Source: CAVTOA01 sp963736285
GTDB taxonomy: Bacteria > Actinomycetota > Actinomycetes > Mycobacteriales > QHCE01
NCBI GenBank assembly: GCA_963736285.1
Contig: CAVTOA010000002.1
Span: forward strand, 186,001 to 250,000
Reading direction: 5' to 3'
DNA length: 64,000 nt
Under the pieces are notes generated by a model, which was given only the letters and a program-made list of their open reading frames with translations, did no database searches and was not told where the DNA came from. Positions 34,291 through 42,513 of the stretch are shown one piece after another; the first letter of the stretch is position 1; each line of letters begins with the position of its first letter. A program made the position numbers and the translations under genes.

Positions 34291-34444
34291 ATAAACGCAA
34301 TGAGTCGACTGCGAGCAATTTAAAAAATCTGCCCGGAGCGGCTCGCGCTGGTAAGACTTTAGCGAGTCCCTTTCAGCGGTTCAAACCCGCCCTCCTCGGT
34401 ACCTTTCGTTCGAGGTCAGGCCACATGGCGCGGGTTGGATGTCG

Positions 34445-34900
34445 TCAAGCGTGACGGCTGTCGCCATCGCCAAGGAGTGTCGCCAGGGAGCTCTCCATGT
34501 CCATCAGTAGCGGCTCTGTGCCCAGTGGCACTTGGATGTAGGTACGTTCAAGAAAGTCTTCCATGACAGCACGGGACGCTTCGAACAGCGCGTGACCATC
34601 CGGAGAAGACAAAGCAAGCGCAATGCTGCCCACTTTGTCGCTGCCTTCCCACGGCCAAATTCGCACGTCGCCGATGCCGGCTGGGTGCGTGAGGCCTTCC
34701 GCTAGCAAGTCTCGTGCGAAGGACCATGAAACATCTCCCTCCGCATCACCGATACCCGCATGGAAGACGACGTGGACGGCGAAGGGATCGGTGGGCCGGT
34801 ACCGCAAGGTGGCGCGCACTGAGACGGCGCTACCCTCGGGCGCGGCTAGGCGAAGGTCGATATCGGCCTGGATGTAGCTCGGCCGGCAGCTGCTTCCCAT
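34445..34900 (-). CDS. SsgA-family cell-division/sporulation regulator
   Basis: About 151 residues with the SsgA/SsgB family features: an RATLRYRPTDPFAVHVVFH segment, then WSFARDLLAEGLTHPAGIGD and VRIWPW, with the C-terminal LALSSPDGHALFEA. In Streptomyces these proteins position FtsZ and control septum and spore-wall formation; they are confined to morphologically complex actinobacteria as far as I know. ATG 34900 has GAGGT five bases upstream; ATG 34912 is possible but has no ribosome binding site. It stands alone within the tRNA cluster. Confidence 0.87.
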   Translation of the reverse strand: MGSSCRPSYIQADIDLRLAAPEGSAVSVRATLRYRPTDPFAVHVVFHAGIGDAEGDVSWSFARDLLAEGLTHPAGIGDVRIWPWEGSDKVGSIALALSSPDGHALFEASRAVMEDFLERTYIQVPLGTEPLLMDMESSLATLLGDGDSRHA

Positions 34901-35425
34901 CGAACACCTCATTCAGCAGTGGATCAGCAGTTCAAAGGAGACGACAACAGCTTCAAACGCGCTTCACGGTCCAGTCTCAAATACAGAGTCAGTCCGGCTG
35001 CTGTCCTACCCGTGATAGCCAACGAACCAAACCTCGAAAAGGTCGCGGCGTTACGGAAAGTAAATTAACGGTTACGGTTTGTCGGCTATCGATGGCTTTG
35101 ACGTCTATGCACTGCATTGCCCCTCTGTTCGTGGCGAAGGTGGGTGTCTTGGCGTTCTTACTCAGTGATGTCGAATGACGGCGGAGGGTGACTACTGCGC
35201 TGCTCACTGTAGCTATCACTGCTGGCACAAGCAATCATTCATAGAAAAACGAGTCCACAATCTCCGGACATAGTGTTCGTCCGTTGTGGACTCATGTCAT
35301 TTCCGGGATTGGGCGCCATGTAGCGCGGTGCGCGCAATGCCCAAGGAAGATCACACCAAGCTGTCAGGTATGGTGTTGCTGAATCTGACCGGGAGGAGTG
35401 TTTCTGCTGGTCTTGTTCGCTGTCC
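34901..35425. other. 525-bp gap with an inverted repeat
   Basis: Between the SsgA-like start and tRNA-Val(CAC). No convincing coding frame; short pieces such as VIANEPNLEKVAALRKVN on the plus strand (about 35010-35068) may be relics. The clear structure is the inverted repeat at 35251-35293. This is where promoters of the ssgA-like gene (minus) and the tRNA (plus) should lie. Confidence 0.45.
35251..35293. repeat. Inverted repeat GAGTCCACAA
   Basis: Ten-bp perfect arms GAGTCCACAA / TTGTGGACTC, extended inside by CGGAC / GTCCG with a four-base bulge. Unrelated to families S and T. It could be a terminator-like hairpin or a remnant of a mobile-element end. Confidence 0.6.
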
Positions 35426-35500
35426 GGGCGATTAGCTCAGTGGTAGAGCGCTTCGTTCACACCGAAGAGGTCACTGGTTCGAACCCAGTATCGCCCACCA
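35426..35500 (+). tRNA. tRNA-Val (CAC)
   Basis: Starts GGGCGATTAGCTCAGTGG. The anticodon loop TTCACAC gives CAC. T arm GGTTCGAACCC, CCA encoded at 35498-35500. Its body is nearly identical to tRNA-Val(GAC) at 33938 on the opposite strand, so the two make long imperfect inverted repeats 1.4 kb apart. Confidence 0.95.
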
Positions 35501-35782
35501 GTATTACCGCAGGTCAGAGGCATTATTCTTCCCTCCAGCTTCTTCTTCATGGCCCATCTGTGCGTTGTTCTGTCTTGCGGAGTCTGTCCACAGTGCTATA
35601 TGCGTGTGGGGTCCCTGTGGGAGCTGGCGGTCACGGAGATAGCGGCGAGCGCGCATAGTCGAGCTGCTGGGAATGACACCACAACGGTCATCCTCATCAT
35701 GGCGAACGTAGACGACATCCAGTTGCTGGTGCTGCTGAGCGTCTTTGTGCTAGGGCCAGCGCTCCACCTTCTTCGCAGACGG

Positions 35783-37015
35783 TCATGCGGGTCCACGAGG
35801 TGGACGTGGCCTCACGATCACTGTCCTTTTTCGGTGTAATCCGGAGGGATTTTTATGGTTAGCTTGACGGTGACGGTGTCTACGCTGTTCGATCGTTCTT
35901 TTCTTGGAATCTGCAGATAGTTCATGGAAGATTGTGTGGTAGTCATCAACCATCCTGTTCAAACTAAAATTTTCTTCAACATTCCGCCGACAATTGTGGC
36001 GGGAAATCTCCGTGACATGGCAAACAGCACTGATCATCTGTTCCGGGGTTTCGACTAAAAAGCCTGTTTCGTTATTTCGCACGACCTCTACAATCCCGCC
36101 ACGCCTGTATGCAATAACTGGCGTTCCGCACGAGCCAGCTTCGACAAGGGTCATGCCGGCTGTTTCGTATTCGGAGGGATGAATGAGCGCTTGTGCATCT
36201 TGGTAGAGAGTAACCAGTTCTTCCGGTGTTTTGGGCCCCAAGTATTTAATCTTTGCGCCTAAATGTGGCTTTACTTTCCGCTCAAAGAAAATCTGATCAT
36301 ATACTGGTCCTGCTATAAGCAGCGGTTTATGCGTTTTTTGCGCTACGTATATTGCATCTTCTAGCCCTTTTTCTGGCACCACACGCCCCACATGGAGAAG
36401 ATAATCCTTGGGGGCTTCGTTGTAAATAAAGAAATCTGTATCTACGCCATTTCGAATGGTGGATTGATAGGTGAGATCCGGATATTCGTCACGTTGCGCA
36501 TTGGAAACTGAAATGAAATGAAGATTTTTGCAAGATTCGCTATATAGCTTGAAAACAGACCCAAATGGAGCTTTCCGGTAATACCAAAGGGGATTATGCA
36601 AAGTGACCACGACTGGCACAGTTGGAGCCTCAATTGCGGCAATTAGTGCCGGTAGTGGATGAGCAAAATACATCAAGTCGTATTCGCCGCGGCGAGCTTT
36701 CTGAATCATGTCATGACTGAGGTAATGGTATGAACATAAAAGCATTTGCCCTACCGTTGCATTAAAAGCCTTATATACCTCTGCCCATTCTTGTGCATTA
36801 GTTGCTACCGGCTTTACGCCGCGTGTTAATAGTTGAACCCCTGCGAGCTGCGAACCATGGGGCGCGTAGGCGAATACATCGTTGCCGCGATCGGATAGTC
36901 CCTCGAGGATTTTCTGGGTCAACATAAAAATGCTGAAGGCGCCATCTTTGGGGGGGGGAATGGGTATCACTGGCCCCGTACTGGCGGCAATACGAAGACG
37001 ATTTCCGCCAGGCAC
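35783..37015 (-). CDS. Family 4-type glycosyltransferase
   Basis: GT-B retaining glycosyltransferase of 410 residues. Donor-binding features: YLLHVGRVVPEKGLEDAIY and the EX7E motif in HPSEYETAGMTLVEAGSCG. The N-terminal acceptor loop is VIPIPPPKDGAFSIFML. GTG 37015 has an AAGG-type site eight bases upstream. Its DNA is richer in A/T than surrounding genes. The last 40 residues are a basic tail (RRHRHRQANHKNPS) unlike the family, perhaps added after loss of the original 3' end. A run of nine G (plus strand) encodes the three consecutive prolines. It probably forms a unit with the upstream cupin gene; acceptor unknown. Confidence 0.85.
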   Translation of the reverse strand: MPGGNRLRIAASTGPVIPIPPPKDGAFSIFMLTQKILEGLSDRGNDVFAYAPHGSQLAGVQLLTRGVKPVATNAQEWAEVYKAFNATVGQMLLCSYHYLSHDMIQKARRGEYDLMYFAHPLPALIAAIEAPTVPVVVTLHNPLWYYRKAPFGSVFKLYSESCKNLHFISVSNAQRDEYPDLTYQSTIRNGVDTDFFIYNEAPKDYLLHVGRVVPEKGLEDAIYVAQKTHKPLLIAGPVYDQIFFERKVKPHLGAKIKYLGPKTPEELVTLYQDAQALIHPSEYETAGMTLVEAGSCGTPVIAYRRGGIVEVVRNNETGFLVETPEQMISAVCHVTEISRHNCRRNVEENFSLNRMVDDYHTIFHELSADSKKRTIEQRRHRHRQANHKNPSGLHRKRTVIVRPRPPRGPA

Positions 37016-37068
37016 GCTGTGGGCCTTTCTTGGCTATTTGGTTATTTTCGGGGATTCCGCGACCTAGT

Positions 37069-37467
37069 CTAGGGAGCTGATGTGCCTTGCCGACCGTAGC
37101 GGTCTTCGAGGCGAACGACATCGTCTAGCTCGGTGGTCGAGGCCTCTAGCACTACCGAATCTTCAATCGCGGTGACGCGGTGCAACGTGCCGGGGCGAAG
37201 CCGTACAGACTCACCGGGTAGAAGCTCGAAGCTGTCGAGCTCCGTCTGTACTTTTCCTACCTCGAACAGCACCCGACCAGACTGCACCGAGATGGTTTCG
37301 TCTTTGCGCTCGTGGAATTGGAGGGACAAGGAATGGGCGGCCTTGATGTGAAGCGCCTTGCCGCAATACTGGTTGGGAACGAGAGCGAAGTGCTCTTCGT
37401 GGCCCCACGGCTTCACGACCTTCGTTACGTCCGAGACCCAATCTGTTTTTGCCATAGGTTTGATCAT
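37069..37467 (-). CDS. Cupin protein, mannose-6-phosphate isomerase type II-like
   Basis: Single cupin domain, 132 residues: VVKPWGHEEHFALV, QFHERKDETISVQSGRV and LLPGESVRLRPGTLHRVTA, the two half-motifs of a metal-binding barrel. Such stand-alone cupins resemble the C-terminal part of mannose-6-phosphate isomerase/GDP-mannose pyrophosphorylase. Fifty-three bp upstream of the glycosyltransferase on the same strand, so a sugar-supply role is plausible. Start 37467 (AGGG nearby) is preferred over the internal ATG 37455. Confidence 0.8.
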   Translation of the reverse strand: MIKPMAKTDWVSDVTKVVKPWGHEEHFALVPNQYCGKALHIKAAHSLSLQFHERKDETISVQSGRVLFEVGKVQTELDSFELLPGESVRLRPGTLHRVTAIEDSVVLEASTTELDDVVRLEDRYGRQGTSAP

Positions 37468-37656
37468 GCCCTGTCCGACTTTCGCTTATGACAGCCCCCA
37501 CCTCGCCTTTTGTAGCTCGACAATTACTACCGGAACATCCGCATTTGGTGCGCTGGCGCAAGATGTGGCCGACGTCGCGCTGGTGTCGTTCGTGGTTACT
37601 TCCGGGTTGCCGTTACCGTGAGGGCCAGCATCAACGCAGAACAGGAGCGCGCCACC

Positions 37657-38655
37657 GTGACTCTCGTGGGTCCCCTCGGATTGACCGTGTCTGACTCAGC
37701 TTTGGAACAAGATATCCGCGCCGGCATGTCCGCAGTGGAACAGACACTGGTCGAATCAACAAGAAGTCCACATAGGGTAGTTGGGGATATCACTCGCCAC
37801 CTGGCCTCGGCGGGAGGTAAACGATTCCGTCCATTGTTGACCTTGCTCGCCGCGCAATTCGGTGACAGCACTGCGAGTGGCATCGTCCCATCGGCTACCG
37901 CTATCGAACTCACCCATTTGGCGACGCTGTATCACGACGACGTGATGGATTCGGCGCAGACTCGTCGCGGTATTGAGAGCGCAAACGTGCGGTGGGGCAA
38001 CATTGAGGCGATCCTCGCCGGCGACATTTTGCTCGCGAAAGCCAACGCACTCCTCGCTGAATTGGGTGCGCGTTCTGTTGCTATACACGCCGCTACCGCC
38101 GAGCGGTTGGTGAGTGGACAGCTGCGTGAGGTCTTGGGTGTGGAAGCAGGCGCCGACCCCGTGGCGCATTATCTGTCAGTGATCGCCGACAAGACCGGGG
38201 CGCTCATCGCAGCAGCGTGCAGCTTCGGTGCGATGCATGCTGGTGTCTCCCCGGAAGATGAACAGCGCCTCACCGAGTTCGGGGAACAGATCGGGATCGC
38301 ATTTCAAATCGCGGACGATCTGCTCGATGTGGTGGGGGAGCGGGACGCGATCGGAAAGACCCCTGGAACAGATCTGCGAGAAGGAGTCGCCACGCTTCCG
38401 GTGCTGTATGCGCGTGAATCTCGCGATCCAGCCGATCGGCATCTGCTTGAGCTACTCAGCGGCGAACTCGGCAACGACGAGCGGCGTGAGGAGGCGCTTC
38501 GATTGCTGCGCCAACATGTAGCTGTCGATCGTGCCCGTGCTGATGTGCGCGCCTATGCGGAGCGGGCACGCACCGCGCTGTTGCCGCTGGCGGAAAACCC
38601 AGCGAAGACCGCGCTGATGGCGTTATGTGACGCCGCATCCGAGCGAGTCCGATGA
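37657..38655 (+). CDS. Polyprenyl diphosphate synthase
   Basis: Trans-prenyltransferase of about 332 residues. First aspartate-rich motif LYHDDVMDSAQTRRG, second QIADDLLDVVGERD, and the substrate segment GGKRFRPLLTLLAA. Likely makes the isoprenoid side chain for menaquinone, since menA follows with an ATGA overlap. GTG 37657 has AGGAG nine bases upstream; the GTG at 37618 lacks one. Chain length cannot be read reliably, though heptaprenyl to nonaprenyl products are usual in this context. Confidence 0.9.
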   Translation: MTLVGPLGLTVSDSALEQDIRAGMSAVEQTLVESTRSPHRVVGDITRHLASAGGKRFRPLLTLLAAQFGDSTASGIVPSATAIELTHLATLYHDDVMDSAQTRRGIESANVRWGNIEAILAGDILLAKANALLAELGARSVAIHAATAERLVSGQLREVLGVEAGADPVAHYLSVIADKTGALIAAACSFGAMHAGVSPEDEQRLTEFGEQIGIAFQIADDLLDVVGERDAIGKTPGTDLREGVATLPVLYARESRDPADRHLLELLSGELGNDERREEALRLLRQHVAVDRARADVRAYAERARTALLPLAENPAKTALMALCDAASERVR

Positions 38656-39593
38656 GCAACGGTATGGCGCAAGGCTCTCCCCGCGCTATCGATGGCGAAC
38701 GGCCGGGCCAAACGGCCAGGAGCAGCACGGTCAAGCTGTGGCTGGAGGGCGCTCGCCCGCGCACCCTTCCCGCGGCTATCACTCCTGTCCTGGTCGGAAC
38801 CGGTGTGGCCGCGGCAGAGGAGCATCCAATATGGACTCGAGTGGTTCTGGCTTTGGTGGTGGCGCTGGCGCTGCAGGTGGGGGTCAATTTCGCTAATGAC
38901 TACAGCGACGGAATTCGCGGCACCGACGCCGCACGGGTAGGTCCATTGCGGATGGTCGCAAGCGGACTAGTTCGGCCTAAGGCGGTGCTGACCGCAGCGT
39001 TGGTCTGCTTCGCAATCGCCGGCGTGACGGGGTTTGCGCTGGTGGCGGTCGCGCATGCGTGGCTGCTGTTGCTTATGGGATTTGCCGCGATCATTGCGGC
39101 GTGGACCTATACCGGAGGTCCACGTCCTTACGGATATCACGCGCTGGGCGAAGTCGGAGTGTTCTTATTTTTTGGACTCGCCGCCGTGATGGGCACCGCA
39201 TATGTGCAGGCCGGCAAAGTCACGACGTTGTTGGTGATGGCCGCGGTCGCGATTGGACTGTTGGCGTGCTCGCTCCTCATGGTCAATAACGTGCGGGATA
39301 TCGCTGGTGATGCCCAGGCGGGTAAACGGACGTTGGCCGTGCTGTTAGGGGAGCGGCGGGCACGCAGGAGCTTCGCTGTGTTGTTGCTGGTGCCGTGTGT
39401 GATCGCAATGGGCATTGGGCTGTGGCACCCGTGGGCGTTGTTGTCGTTGCTTGCCCTGCCGCTCGCCTACCGTCCATTGCGGACGGTGATGTCCGGCGAG
39501 ACTGGTCGGGCGCTCATTCCGGCGCTTCGCGACACCGGCCGGACCGAACTGCTGTTTGGTGTGCTGATGACCGTGGGTCTGTTTCTTAGCTGA
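38652..39593 (+). CDS. menA: 1,4-dihydroxy-2-naphthoate polyprenyltransferase MenA
   Basis: UbiA-family membrane prenyltransferase of 313 residues with about eight or nine helices. First Asp motif in VNFANDYSDGIRGTDAARVG, second in MVNNVRDIAGDAQAGKRTL. The N-terminal substrate segment is KLWLEGARPRTLPAA. Attaches the polyprenyl chain to DHNA, giving demethylmenaquinone. Overlaps the prenyl synthase stop (ATGA). Repeat T4 follows 10 bp after the stop. Confidence 0.95.
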   Translation: MSNGMAQGSPRAIDGERPGQTARSSTVKLWLEGARPRTLPAAITPVLVGTGVAAAEEHPIWTRVVLALVVALALQVGVNFANDYSDGIRGTDAARVGPLRMVASGLVRPKAVLTAALVCFAIAGVTGFALVAVAHAWLLLLMGFAAIIAAWTYTGGPRPYGYHALGEVGVFLFFGLAAVMGTAYVQAGKVTTLLVMAAVAIGLLACSLLMVNNVRDIAGDAQAGKRTLAVLLGERRARRSFAVLLLVPCVIAMGIGLWHPWALLSLLALPLAYRPLRTVMSGETGRALIPALRDTGRTELLFGVLMTVGLFLS

Positions 39594-39603
39594 GCGCCTT
39601 TAG

Positions 39604-39654
39604 GTTTGACCGGTGATTTTCCGGGGTCCAGGTCCGGAAAATCACCGGTCAAAC
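39604..39654. repeat. Repeat family T, copy 4 (single unit), overlapping the end of menE
   Basis: Perfect 21-bp stem beginning GTTTGACCGGTGATTTTCC with a 9-nt loop. It lies between convergent menA and menE, and its right arm encodes the final LFDR and stop codon of menE. It therefore acts as a shared 3' end for both genes. No T-run. Confidence 0.9.
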
Positions 39655-40871
39655 AAGAGCCCGGGCGGTAGCTGGCGTAGAGCCACGCGATCGAGTTTGC
39701 CGGAGCTGAGCGTGGGCAGCTCGGGAAGCACGATGAGTTCTCGCGGGGCCGCTGCGGCTCCAAGGTGCGTGCGCACGTGGGCCCTCAGCTGGTCGAGCGT
39801 GATGCGGCCAGAGGCTGCGGTAGCTGGCACTACTGCCGCAACCACGCGCTCGCCCCACTCGGAGTCGGGCCGTCCAAAGACGGCGGCTTCCCGGACTTCT
39901 GGGTGTGTCAACAGGTGTGCCGTCACCTGGCTAGCCATGACTTTTTCCGCGCCGGTATTGATGACGTCGTCGAGCCGGCCCAGCACAGTGAGCTGACCGT
40001 CAGCGGAAAGCTGGCCAAGGTCACTGGTGTGAAAAAGGCCACCGGCGAAAGCCGCGTGATTCCCGTCCGCGTCGCCGCGGTAACCACTGGCAAGCATGGG
40101 GCCGCCGAGCACGATGCGGCCAGGTTCAGTTGTTGGATCGGTGGTGTGGTCACCAATGTGGACAGTGACGCCGTCCAGCGGATGGCCGTCGTAGATGCAG
40201 CCGCCGGAGGTTTCGCTCATGCCGTAGGTGGTGGTGATGCGAGCACCGGAGTGGCGCGCCGCAGACAACACACTGTCCGGAGCGGCCGCACCACCTAGCA
40301 AGATTCGGGAAAACGCCGACAAGTCTGCGCCGGCGTCGAGCAGTCGGTGCAGCATGGTCGGCACCAGTGAGACGAACGTGGCCTCTCCACGCAAGCCACT
40401 TGCGGCTACCCCATCCAATGTGAACGTGTCGTGGATCACCGGCTCGGTGCCCCCCACGATGCTGCGGACCAGAATCTGGATTCCGGCGATGTGATGGGTG
40501 GGCAGGCAGCAGAGCCATCGGTCGCGCGGGCCAGCAGCCAGCCAGTTGAGCGTTGAACGTGCCGAATGATGGAGGGCAGGAGTGCTCAGCCGCACCCCTT
40601 TGGGCGCGCCGGTGGAGCCGGATGTGCAGATGACCACGGCGATGTCGTCGGCGACCGGCTCTGCCGGATAGGGCGAGTGTGATGAACCGTCCACAGTGAA
40701 CACTTGTGCGGGCCGCAAGGCATCCAGTGCCTGATCCAGTCGGCTAGCAGACATATTCGGGTCGAGCGGGAGTATCGCCGGGCCCTCATTCAGCGCCGCA
40801 CTCAGGTGCTGGTAGACCTGACGCGGTGGCAGCAGCAAAGCGTGTAGCGGGCGGCTCGTCACCCTCGCCAC
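39642..40871 (-). CDS. menE: o-Succinylbenzoate-CoA ligase MenE
   Basis: Acyl-adenylate-forming enzyme activating o-succinylbenzoate for MenB. P-loop ICTSGSTGAPKGVRL, A5 motif TTYGMSETSGGCIYDG, hinge LGRLDDVINTGAEKV, and the C-terminal catalytic Lys in LPTLSSGKLDRVALR. 409 residues, on the short side but complete for actinobacterial MenE. Start GTG 40871 or GTG 40862. The last residues (LFDR) and stop fall in repeat T4. Convergent with menA, divergent from menB. Confidence 0.93.
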   Translation of the reverse strand: MARVTSRPLHALLLPPRQVYQHLSAALNEGPAILPLDPNMSASRLDQALDALRPAQVFTVDGSSHSPYPAEPVADDIAVVICTSGSTGAPKGVRLSTPALHHSARSTLNWLAAGPRDRWLCCLPTHHIAGIQILVRSIVGGTEPVIHDTFTLDGVAASGLRGEATFVSLVPTMLHRLLDAGADLSAFSRILLGGAAAPDSVLSAARHSGARITTTYGMSETSGGCIYDGHPLDGVTVHIGDHTTDPTTEPGRIVLGGPMLASGYRGDADGNHAAFAGGLFHTSDLGQLSADGQLTVLGRLDDVINTGAEKVMASQVTAHLLTHPEVREAAVFGRPDSEWGERVVAAVVPATAASGRITLDQLRAHVRTHLGAAAAPRELIVLPELPTLSSGKLDRVALRQLPPGLLFDR

Positions 40872-40986
40872 GTTAAATCATGGGCGCATCTGTGCCCGCT
40901 TGATCAGTGAGTTTGTGGTTTTGGCGACAGTCAGTGCGGTGCCCGTGGCGAAAATGTGACTATCTCTCACGATGGAAGGCGGCAGC

Positions 40987-41823
40987 ATGTCAGCAAGTTC
41001 GGCAGAGGCTATCGAATGGAAGCGCTCCGGGGATTACCAGGACATTTGGTACGACACGGCTGAGGGGATCGCCAAGATCACCATTAACCGGCCAGAGGTG
41101 CGTAACGCGTTCCGCCCTACCACGTTATTTGAGCTTTCACACGCCTTCAACGTTGCTAGAGACGACGCGGGCATTGGCGTCATTATCTTGACGGGTGCTG
41201 GCGAGAAAGCATTTTGTTCCGGCGGCGACCAAAAGATTCGTGGCAGCGACGGTTACAAAGACCCAGAGGGCGTGGGTCGGTTGAACGTGCTCGACCTGCA
41301 GATTCAGATTCGGCGCACGCCTAAGCCGGTGGTGGCGATGGTGGCGGGCTACGCGGTCGGTGGCGGCCACGTGCTCCACGTGTGTTGCGATCTGACGATT
41401 GCTGCCGACAATGCCCGATTTGGACAGACGGGTCCTCGTGTCGGGTCATTCGACGGCGGTTATGGGTCTGGTCTGCTCGCGCGCATGGTAGGTCAGAAGA
41501 AGGCTCGCGAGATCTGGTTCTTGTGCCGGCAATACGACGCGCAACAGGCGCTGGACATGGGGCTGATCAACACGGTTGTGCCCCTGGCCGAGTTGGAACA
41601 AGAGACCGTGCAGTGGTGTCGGGAGATGCTGGAGCACTCACCGCTGGCGCTTCGCATGCTCAAGGCAGGGCTCAATGCGGCCGACGACGGCCTGGCCGGA
41701 ATCCAGCAGCTCGCTGGCGATGCCACTCTGCTCTACTACATGAGCGAAGAAGCCCAAGAGGGGCGCAACGCGTATGTAGAGAAGCGCAAGCCTGACTTCG
41801 CACAGTTTCCCAAGCGGCCTTGA
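40987..41823 (+). CDS. menB: 1,4-dihydroxy-2-naphthoyl-CoA synthase MenB
   Basis: Crotonase-fold enzyme closing the naphthoquinone ring. Signature AFCSGGDQKIRGSDGYKD, GYAVGGGHVLHVCCDLTIAA, and GPRVGSFDGGYGSGLLARMV; the C-terminal KRKPDFAQFPKRP is typical. About 278 residues. ATG 40987 has GGAAGG eight bases upstream; ATG 40972 has none. A toxin-antitoxin relic separates it from menC. Confidence 0.95.
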   Translation: MSASSAEAIEWKRSGDYQDIWYDTAEGIAKITINRPEVRNAFRPTTLFELSHAFNVARDDAGIGVIILTGAGEKAFCSGGDQKIRGSDGYKDPEGVGRLNVLDLQIQIRRTPKPVVAMVAGYAVGGGHVLHVCCDLTIAADNARFGQTGPRVGSFDGGYGSGLLARMVGQKKAREIWFLCRQYDAQQALDMGLINTVVPLAELEQETVQWCREMLEHSPLALRMLKAGLNAADDGLAGIQQLAGDATLLYYMSEEAQEGRNAYVEKRKPDFAQFPKRP

Positions 41824-41843
41824 TCTAGAGAGTTTGCCAAAAC

Positions 41844-41861
41844 TTCTGAATAAGTTCAGAA
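41844..41861. promoter_or_regulatory. Probable toxin-antitoxin operator palindrome
   Basis: Perfect inverted repeat TTCTGAA-TAAG-TTCAGAA ending 7 bp before the antitoxin ATG. The position and symmetry fit autoregulation by a Phd-type antitoxin dimer. No comparable palindrome is seen at the flanking men genes. Confidence 0.55.
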
Positions 41862-41868
41862 TTAGGGC

Positions 41869-42330
41869 ATGACTACTGAGGTGCATTGGAGTCAGCTCCA
41901 GCGAGATCCGAAGAGCGTGGCTGAACTTGTTGACCAAGGAGACGTCCGGGTGCGGCGTCGGGATGGCGCTGCGTTACTGCTCACCCGTGAGGATCGGGCG
42001 ACCGCATCCGCGGGTGGTGCTGTGGATGCGGCCCGGGCGCTCCGAAACATTCTCGGGCATATCTCTACAGACGCGGCCGCCAAGGCGTTGGTAGACGAAT
42101 TTCCGTGGGTGGAGTGTTTACCAGCGGACGCTTGTGCTGAATTCGTCACAGATTTCACTCGTGCATGTCAAGCCTCTGCCGAGATAGGACGATGGGCTCT
42201 GCTTACCCAGACACTTATCGAGTGGAAATCAACAGCTGCCATTTACGCCGATTCGGTGCTATCGGAGAAACTTGCAGAGCCCCTGTCTGGTGATGATTTT
42301 GGTGCGGTCCCTGACCCGCTGGATGTGTGA
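41869..42330 (+). CDS. Phd-like antitoxin (prevent-host-death type)
   Basis: 153 residues. The N-terminus (MTTEVHWSQLQRDPKSVAEL then VRVRRRDGAALLLTRED) has the pattern of Phd/YefM-like antitoxins; the longer C-terminal part is the toxin-binding extension seen in actinobacterial versions. Preceded by a palindromic operator and followed after 3 bp by the remnant of its RelE-like toxin. Inserted between menB and menC. With the toxin broken, the antitoxin may persist as an orphan. Confidence 0.72.
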   Translation: MTTEVHWSQLQRDPKSVAELVDQGDVRVRRRDGAALLLTREDRATASAGGAVDAARALRNILGHISTDAAAKALVDEFPWVECLPADACAEFVTDFTRACQASAEIGRWALLTQTLIEWKSTAAIYADSVLSEKLAEPLSGDDFGAVPDPLDV

Positions 42331-42333
42331 CGC

Positions 42334-42511
42334 ATGGCCAAGCGAGGAGACCGAGTAGCCCCTCCGGCTAGTCCTGGCGGATGGGAAGTGCGTTTTGCAA
42401 TGGCAATACGAGGTCACTTCCGGAGGGCGGATTTGGTACTGCCCAGACGATTCAAAGAAACTAGTCTGGCTAGTTGACGCGAGCCCGGGACATCCAAAGA
42501 GAACGGAGTAG
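42334..42511 (+). pseudogene. RelE-like toxin gene with its middle deleted
   Basis: The 5' piece reads MAKRGDRVAPPASPGGWEV-RFA, the usual opening of this RelE/ParE-like family; the 3' piece, in the +1 frame from 42398, reads QWQYEVTSGGRIWYCPDDSK and ends GHPKRTE, the usual C-terminus. From memory of the family, about 50-60 central residues are missing and the frames do not join. The toxin is therefore dead. The 3' relic ends three bases before the menC start and its GGAG now serves as the menC ribosome binding site. Confidence 0.7.
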
Positions 42512-42513
42512 TT

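Noticed and set aside
34331..34400. tRNA-like sequence with GGTTCAAACCCG near the tRNA-Gly gene
   Set aside because: Only a T-arm-like piece and a partly matching acceptor; no anticodon stem could be folded. At best a degenerate tRNA relic.
35549..35839. Plus-strand frame after tRNA-Val(CAC)
   Set aside because: No ribosome binding site, overlaps the glycosyltransferase 3' end on the other strand, composition not protein-like.
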